Assembly (NCBI GenBank): GCA_017516485.1
Contig: JAFXCH010000028.1
Location: 1-64,000, forward strand
Length of the DNA: 64,000 bases
From: Clostridia bacterium
GTDB taxonomy: Bacteria > Bacillota > Clostridia > Oscillospirales > Acutalibacteraceae
Reading direction: 5' to 3'
The position numbers and the translations under genes were made by a program. The notes beneath the pieces were generated by a model. The model made no database searches and was not told the origin of the DNA. It was given only the letters and a program-made list of their open reading frames with translations. Below are positions 59,257 through 64,000 of this stretch, piece by piece; position 1 is the stretch's first letter, and each line of letters opens with the position of its first letter.

Positions 59257-59985
59257 ATGGCAAATAAAATTGTTATTGCATCAGGTAAGGGCGGCGTAGG
59301 TAAGTCTTCAATTTCGGCTGGCCTTGCGTGTGCACTTCAGCGTGCAGGGCACAATGTGCTGGTAATTGACTGTGATATCGGTTTGCGCAGTCTTGATATT
59401 ATGCTTGGTGCAGGTGAGAATATGCTGTTTAATTGGGGTGATGTTGTTACCGGCAGATGTTCTGCGGATAATGCGCTTACTCCTACCGCATACGGACCGA
59501 TGCTGCTTTGTGCACCTAAGGATTTTGAGCATGAGTATACCGCTGAGGCTATGCAGAAACTCGCAGCAGAGTATGAAGACCGTTTCGATTATATGCTGTT
59601 TGATTCACCTGCAGGTGTCGGTATGGGCTTCAAGCTTTCAGCCGCTGCGGCAGATTCGGCAATAATCGTTGCCACACCCGATGAGGTTTGTGTTCGTAAC
59701 GGTGCTATTGCGGCGGATAATCTTGCCGCTCTCGGAATCGAGCAGAGCAGACTGATAATCAACCGTTTTGATGTGAAGGCTACACTCAGACACAGACTTC
59801 TCAATATTGATGATGTTATCGATTATACACGTCTTCGTTTGCTTGGAATAGTCGAGCAGGACAGTGCGATTTCGTTCAATCTCAGCCGCGGCAAACCTCT
59901 GCCCGAGCGCAGCAATGCTGCCAAAGCATTTGCACGAATTGCAGGCAGACTTGACGGTAAGCGTATACCATTAAAACTTGATTAA
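59257..59985 (+). CDS. minD: MinD-like P-loop ATPase
   Basis: 242 residues. Deviant Walker A KGGVGKSSIS (residues 9-18), IDCDIGLRSLDIMLG, and FDSPAGVGMGFK fit MinD (site-selection ATPase in division). The usual amphipathic C-terminal membrane-targeting helix is not evident: the protein ends RLDGKRIPLKLD, and no minC is present here. mgsA follows, as near min genes in other Bacillota. A MinD-family protein of other function is possible. Confidence 0.85.
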   Translation: MANKIVIASGKGGVGKSSISAGLACALQRAGHNVLVIDCDIGLRSLDIMLGAGENMLFNWGDVVTGRCSADNALTPTAYGPMLLCAPKDFEHEYTAEAMQKLAAEYEDRFDYMLFDSPAGVGMGFKLSAAAADSAIIVATPDEVCVRNGAIAADNLAALGIEQSRLIINRFDVKATLRHRLLNIDDVIDYTRLRLLGIVEQDSAISFNLSRGKPLPERSNAAKAFARIAGRLDGKRIPLKLD

Positions 59986-60003
59986 ATATTTAATAAAAAA
60001 TAT

Positions 60004-60032
60004 TTGACTTGTATTAATTTTTTTGTTAGAAT
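60004..60032 (+). promoter_or_regulatory. Promoter of mgsA
   Basis: TTGACT (60004-60009) and TAGAAT (60027-60032), 17-base spacer. Confidence 0.7.
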
Positions 60033-60087
60033 GATTAATTGGATAGAGGGGACTTTGCAAAAAGTTTCTCGGAAAGGAAAGATAGTT

Positions 60088-60492
60088 ATGAATATTGCTT
60101 TAATTGCACACGATGCCAAAAAAGAGCTTATGACGCAGTTTTGTATTGCGTATTGCGGCATTCTCAGCAGACACACTTTATGTGCAACCGGCACAACCGG
60201 TAAGCTCGTCAGCGAAGCAACAGGTCTTAAGATTCAGTGCTTCCTCGGCGGCTCGCAAGGCGGCGATCAGCAGATTTCTGCTCGTATAGCGTGTAACGAA
60301 ATTGACTTGCTTCTTCTTTTCCGTGATCCGCTTAATCCCAAGCCGGGTGAGCCGAATGAGGCAACTCTCCTTCGTCTTTGCGATGTGCACAATATTCCCG
60401 TTGCGACCAATATTGCTACTGCGGAGGCTATTATCCACAGCCTTGAGCGCGGCGACCTTGATTGGCGCGATATTGTAAACCCGAAGAAATAA
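60088..60492 (+). CDS. mgsA: Methylglyoxal synthase
   Basis: 134 residues, full family length, start at the ATG behind [35 protein letters not shown] with the phosphate-binding loop, [14 protein letters not shown] and [16 protein letters not shown] carry the conserved Asp and His residues. Makes methylglyoxal from dihydroxyacetone phosphate when phosphate is short. Confidence 0.97.
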   Translation: MNIALIAHDAKKELMTQFCIAYCGILSRHTLCATGTTGKLVSEATGLKIQCFLGGSQGGDQQISARIACNEIDLLLLFRDPLNPKPGEPNEATLLRLCDVHNIPVATNIATAEAIIHSLERGDLDWRDIVNPKK

Positions 60493-60498
60493 TTAACG

Positions 60499-60524
60499 GG
60501 GCGGACAAATTATCTTGTCCGCCC
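60499..60524 (+). terminator. Hairpin after mgsA
   Basis: GGGCGGACAA pairs perfectly with TTGTCCGCCC, 6-base loop; no direct T run, so termination strength is uncertain. It stands 40 bases before hisS. Confidence 0.55.
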
Positions 60525-60564
60525 TGCAGTCATATTTTATTCATTTGCGAAAGGATACTACAAA

Positions 60565-61905
60565 ATGGCATTAGTGACCAAAGCTATCAAAGGCACGCAG
60601 GATCTTCTGCCTGCAGACAGCTATAAAAACCGCTATGTAGAGCAGTCTATGCTTGATATAGCATCCAAATTCGGATATAAAGAAATCCGTACGCCTGTGT
60701 TTGAACATACTGAGCTTTTCAGCCGCGGTGTAGGCGACACAACCGACGTTGTTCAGAAAGAGATGTATACCTTCGACGATAAGGGCGGCCGCTCTATTAC
60801 TCTTCGTCCCGAGGGCACTGCAGGTGCTATGCGTGCTTTCCTTGAGCATGGCCTTTTCAATGAGCCTCTTCCTCAGAAGGTAAGCTATCTTACATCCTGC
60901 TACCGTTACGAGAAGCCCCAGGCAGGCAGACTGCGTGAGTTCCATCAGTTCGGTGTTGAGTGTCTTGGTACTGCGGCACCTGCAGCAGATGCTGAGCTTA
61001 TTTCACTTGCACACGAGATTTTCTCTTTCCTCGGTATCGAGGGCCTTCAGCTTGAAATCAATTCAATTGGCTGTCCCGAATGCCGTAAAAATTATCACGC
61101 AGCACTTCACGAGTACTTTGAATCACATAAAGATGCACTTTGCGGCACCTGCCTCGACAGACTCGGCAGAAATCCGATGCGTATTCTCGACTGTAAGAGC
61201 CCTGAGTGCGGTGCTATCGCAAAGGATGCACCCAAGGTGCTCGACTATATCTGTGAAGACTGTGCGGCTCACTTTGAAACCGTTAAAAAGCATCTGGATG
61301 CAATGAATATTCCTTACGTTGTCAATCCGACTATTGTCCGCGGTCTTGACTACTATACACGTACTGTTTTTGAGTTTGTTTCTACTCAGATTGGTGCCCA
61401 GGGCACTGTCTGCGGAGGCGGACGTTACGACGGCCTTGCAGAGGAGCTTGGCGGTACAAAGACTCCGTCACTCGGCTTTGCGCTCGGTATTGAGCGTCTT
61501 ATGATGGTTATTAAGGCTCAGAACGCACCTCTTCCTGAGGAAGAACGCCCTGACCTCTATATCGCATCAATGGGCGATAATGCAAACCTTATGGCGGCTA
61601 AAATTGCTTCTTCGCTTCGTGAAGAGGGCATCAGCGTTCAGTACGACGTTGCAGGTCGCTCCGTCAAGGCACAGATGAAGTTTGCAAATAAGCTCGGTGT
61701 ACGCAATACTGTTGTTATCGGCGACAGTGAAATTGAAAGCGGCAAGGTTACGCTCAAGGATATGGACGGCGGCGAAAGCGTTGAAATGGAGCTTGACGGC
61801 TTTGAAGACAGCTATCAGAGTTACCTCATACAAAAGGCTGTTCAGGGTATCGCTTCAACCGACAGTATCGACATCAGTGCCGTAAACATAAACGATTTAT
61901 TCTGA
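60565..61905 (+). CDS. hisS: Histidyl-tRNA synthetase
   Basis: 446 residues. Class II motifs: KGTQDLLPAD at the start, motif 2 SCYRYEKPQAGRLREFHQFG, histidine-binding RGLDYYTRTVFEF, GGGRYDGLAEELGG, and motif 3 PSLGFALGIERLMM; the anticodon-binding domain begins at about 330. The synthetase length and RGLDYY motif exclude the HisZ paralogue. The hisS-aspS order is widespread in Bacillota. Confidence 0.98.
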   Translation: MALVTKAIKGTQDLLPADSYKNRYVEQSMLDIASKFGYKEIRTPVFEHTELFSRGVGDTTDVVQKEMYTFDDKGGRSITLRPEGTAGAMRAFLEHGLFNEPLPQKVSYLTSCYRYEKPQAGRLREFHQFGVECLGTAAPAADAELISLAHEIFSFLGIEGLQLEINSIGCPECRKNYHAALHEYFESHKDALCGTCLDRLGRNPMRILDCKSPECGAIAKDAPKVLDYICEDCAAHFETVKKHLDAMNIPYVVNPTIVRGLDYYTRTVFEFVSTQIGAQGTVCGGGRYDGLAEELGGTKTPSLGFALGIERLMMVIKAQNAPLPEEERPDLYIASMGDNANLMAAKIASSLREEGISVQYDVAGRSVKAQMKFANKLGVRNTVVIGDSEIESGKVTLKDMDGGESVEMELDGFEDSYQSYLIQKAVQGIASTDSIDISAVNINDLF

Positions 61906-61932
61906 AAGATATTCCAAAGGAGTTAAAATACA

Positions 61933-63720
61933 ATGGACTTTATGACAGGACTTAAAAGAACACATTATTGCGGCGACCTTCGCGTAACCGATGCAGGCAA
62001 GGAGGTTGTTGTTGCAGGTTGGGTACAGCGTCAGCGTGACCTTGGTGCCCTTATCTTTATCGACCTTCGTGACCGTACAGGTATTGTACAGCTCGCATTT
62101 GACGATAATACAGACAGAGAGATTTTTGACAAGGCTTTCACAGCAAGAAGCGAATTTGTCCTTATGGCAAAGGGCGTAGTGCGTGAGCGTTCTTCAAAGA
62201 ATACAGAAATCCCCACAGGTGAAATCGAAATCGAAGTTACAGACCTTCGTGTTCTCAATAAGAGTGAAACACCGCCCTTCGATATCGTAGCAGGCTGCCA
62301 GACTTCTGAACTTACACGTCTTAAGCACCGCTATCTTGACCTTCGCCGTCCCGACCTTCAGTCAAACATTATTCTCCGTCACAAGATTGCAAAGGTAACA
62401 CGTGACTATTTTGATGAGAACGGCTTTATCGAAATTGAAACACCCATCCTCATCCGTTCCACTCCCGAGGGTGCACGTGACTATATCGTTCCCAGCCGTA
62501 TCCACAAGGGCAGCTTCTATGCTCTTCCCCAGTCACCTCAGCTTTACAAGCAGCTTTCAATGGTTGCAGGCTTTGACAGATATATGCAGATTGCACGTTG
62601 CTTCCGTGATGAAGACCTTCGTGCCGACAGACAGCCCGAGTTCACACAGATTGACCTTGAGATGTCCTTTGTCGAAATGGACGATGTCCTTGCAATCGGT
62701 GAAGGTTATGTAAAGCGTCTGTTCAAAGAGATTCTCGACGTTGAAATCGAAACTCCGATTGTCAGACTTACTTATAAAGATGCTATGGAGCGTTACGGCT
62801 CCGATAAGCCAGATACACGCTACGCTATGGAGCTTTATGACCTTACCGATATCGTTAAGGATTGCGGCTTCAGCGTATTTTCAGGTGCAGTAGCAGAGGC
62901 CGGCAGTGTAAGAGGTATCACCGCTAAAGGCGCTGTTACAACTCTCACACGTAAAGAGATTGATAAGCTCACCGAGTTTGTCAAGGGTTCAGGTGCAAAG
63001 GGTCTTGCATGGGTAAGACTCAATGAGGACGGCACGGTTGCTTCCTCATTTGCAAAGTTTATGACAGAGGACGAAATGCAGGCAATCCTTGCCAAAGCAG
63101 GTGCCGAGGCAGGTGACGTTGTTCTCATCATCGCAGACAAAAAGAATTCACTTGTTCTCTCAACTCTCGGTCTCCTTCGCGGCGAGGTTGCACGCAAGCT
63201 CGATATTATCCCGAAGGATAAGTACAACTTCCTCTGGATTACAGAGTTCCCGTTCTTCGATTGGGACGAAGAGCTCGGCCAGTTTGTTGCTATGCACCAT
63301 CCCTTCACTTCTCCGCTTGATGAGTGTATTCCTTACCTTGAAACAGATAAGGCAAAGGTACGCGCAAAGGCATACGACCTTGTTCTCAACGGTATTGAAC
63401 TTTCTTCAGGTTCAATCCGTATCACAAACCCCGACCTTCAGGCACAGATTTTCTCACTCCTCGGTCTTACAGACGAGCAGGCACACGAGAAATTCGGCTA
63501 TCTGCTTGATGCGTTCCGCTTCGGTGCACCGCCTCACGGTGGTATGGGTATCGGTCTTGACAGACTTATTATGCAGATGCTTGGTTGTGACAGCCTTCGT
63601 GATGTTATCGCTTACCCGAAGGTTCAGAATGCAACAGAGCCTATGACAGAGTGTCCCGCACCTGTTGACGGTGTACAGCTTACTGACCTTGGCATCAGTG
63701 TAATGCCTCAGGAGAAATAA
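61933..63720 (+). CDS. aspS: Aspartyl-tRNA synthetase
   Basis: 595 residues, bacterial type. OB-fold anticodon domain (1-105) with VAGWVQRQRDLGALIFIDLR, motif 1 near FIEIETPILIRSTPEGARDY, motif 2 ARCFRDEDLRADRQPEFTQI, the GAD insertion domain (about 300-410), and motif 3 GGMGIGLDRLIMQML. Two candidate ATGs lie three codons apart; the first is taken behind AAAGGAG. Confidence 0.98.
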   Translation: MDFMTGLKRTHYCGDLRVTDAGKEVVVAGWVQRQRDLGALIFIDLRDRTGIVQLAFDDNTDREIFDKAFTARSEFVLMAKGVVRERSSKNTEIPTGEIEIEVTDLRVLNKSETPPFDIVAGCQTSELTRLKHRYLDLRRPDLQSNIILRHKIAKVTRDYFDENGFIEIETPILIRSTPEGARDYIVPSRIHKGSFYALPQSPQLYKQLSMVAGFDRYMQIARCFRDEDLRADRQPEFTQIDLEMSFVEMDDVLAIGEGYVKRLFKEILDVEIETPIVRLTYKDAMERYGSDKPDTRYAMELYDLTDIVKDCGFSVFSGAVAEAGSVRGITAKGAVTTLTRKEIDKLTEFVKGSGAKGLAWVRLNEDGTVASSFAKFMTEDEMQAILAKAGAEAGDVVLIIADKKNSLVLSTLGLLRGEVARKLDIIPKDKYNFLWITEFPFFDWDEELGQFVAMHHPFTSPLDECIPYLETDKAKVRAKAYDLVLNGIELSSGSIRITNPDLQAQIFSLLGLTDEQAHEKFGYLLDAFRFGAPPHGGMGIGLDRLIMQMLGCDSLRDVIAYPKVQNATEPMTECPAPVDGVQLTDLGISVMPQEK

Positions 63721-63746
63721 AAACTATAACTACTCGGAGATAAACA

Positions 63747-64000
63747 ATGGGTGTTTTTTCTAAAATCAGTAAAGGTCTGCAGAAGACAAGACTGTCAATG
63801 GCAGGCGCTATCGATAATATGTTCTACGGTGTTAACGAGATTACCGATGAGATGTTTGACGACCTCGAGGAAATTCTCGTAATGGGTGATGTCGGTGTTA
63901 CAACCGCTACCGAAATTGTAGACAGACTTCGCGCAAAGGTTGCAAAAGAAAACCTCCGTAACGGTGAGCAGGTAAGAAAAGCAATCAAAGAGATTGTTGC
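63747..64000 (+). CDS. ftsY: Signal recognition particle receptor FtsY, 3' end outside window
   Basis: The first 84 codons are visible. GVFSKISKGLQKTRLSMAG and DDLEEILVMGDVGVTTATEI are the start of the FtsY N domain. It lacks a long acidic A domain, as is common in Gram-positive FtsY. The GTPase domain lies beyond base 64000. Ribosome site CGGAGA. Confidence 0.93.
   Translation, partial: MGVFSKISKGLQKTRLSMAGAIDNMFYGVNEITDEMFDDLEEILVMGDVGVTTATEIVDRLRAKVAKENLRNGEQVRKAIKEIV

Overview
The window looks like the chromosome of a Gram-positive, endospore-lineage member of the Clostridia (Bacillota), most likely a gut Oscillospirales/Ruminococcaceae-type bacterium. This rests on strong AGGAGG-type ribosome binding sites, near-consensus sigma-A promoters with 17-base spacers, a bofA/DUF2508 pair, a DivIVA-like protein, BlaI/BlaR1, a lysine riboswitch, hisS-aspS and minD-mgsA adjacency, and plant/host-glycan enzymes (GH43, GH78, GH95, a CE15-like esterase). 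Species cannot be assigned from sequence reading alone.

Layout. 1-960: the 3' end of a tyrosine-recombinase gene beside tRNA-Arg(ACG), probably the right edge of an integrated element that continues off the left side. 1096-9337: surface and membrane genes, namely a SHOCT protein, a DHHW/MBOAT O-acyltransferase pair, a secreted alpha/beta hydrolase, an unknown membrane-anchored protein and an MscS channel. 9351-18297: an 8.9 kb block bounded by two inverted copies of a small non-coding element, each sitting inside a transcription terminator and flanked by a duplicated copy of that terminator hairpin. Between them lie a head-only phage cassette (terS, terL, portal, protease/scaffold, capsid, two connector-like proteins, one tail-completion/fibre-like protein), a DapA/NanA-family aldolase and a DivIVA-like protein. 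18318-22257: an operon-like run with a PHP phosphoesterase, trmB, thiN, a HAD phosphatase and GH43. 22259-33335: glmS, a peptidase-M14-like protein without its zinc ligands, two exported proteins, tRNA-Arg(CCT), an FGGY kinase/cyclase pair and a blaI-blaR1 operon with two clear operators.

33703-42930: cysK, then a leftward operon encoding all seven shikimate-pathway activities plus tyrA and pheA (aroF-tyrA-aroB-aroA-aroC-pheA-aroEK-aroQ). It is preceded by a consensus promoter, a 22-residue leader peptide containing EFFYFYFYF, and a terminator just before aroF. This looks like ribosome-mediated attenuation sensing Phe and Tyr. 43059-57217: a second PHP protein, a P-loop kinase, GH95, bofA and its partner, manA, an ABC-F ATPase, GH78, a lysine-riboswitch-controlled NhaC-family transporter (LysW type), an AGCS symporter and a CE15-like esterase. 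57485-64000: paaK with a tandem ACT protein, minD, mgsA, hisS, aspS and the start of ftsY.

The most unusual sequence is at 48294-48466, between manA and the ABC-F gene. Eight short hairpins alternate with eight 7-base spacers, four reading AAATCAY and four reading the reverse complement. The array is symmetric about a central 12-base loop and the outermost spacer pair shows a compensatory change. It could fold into a ladder of four-way junctions, and I do not recognise it as a described family. The terminator-nested elements, the Phe/Tyr leader peptide and the head-only phage cassette are the other main points.
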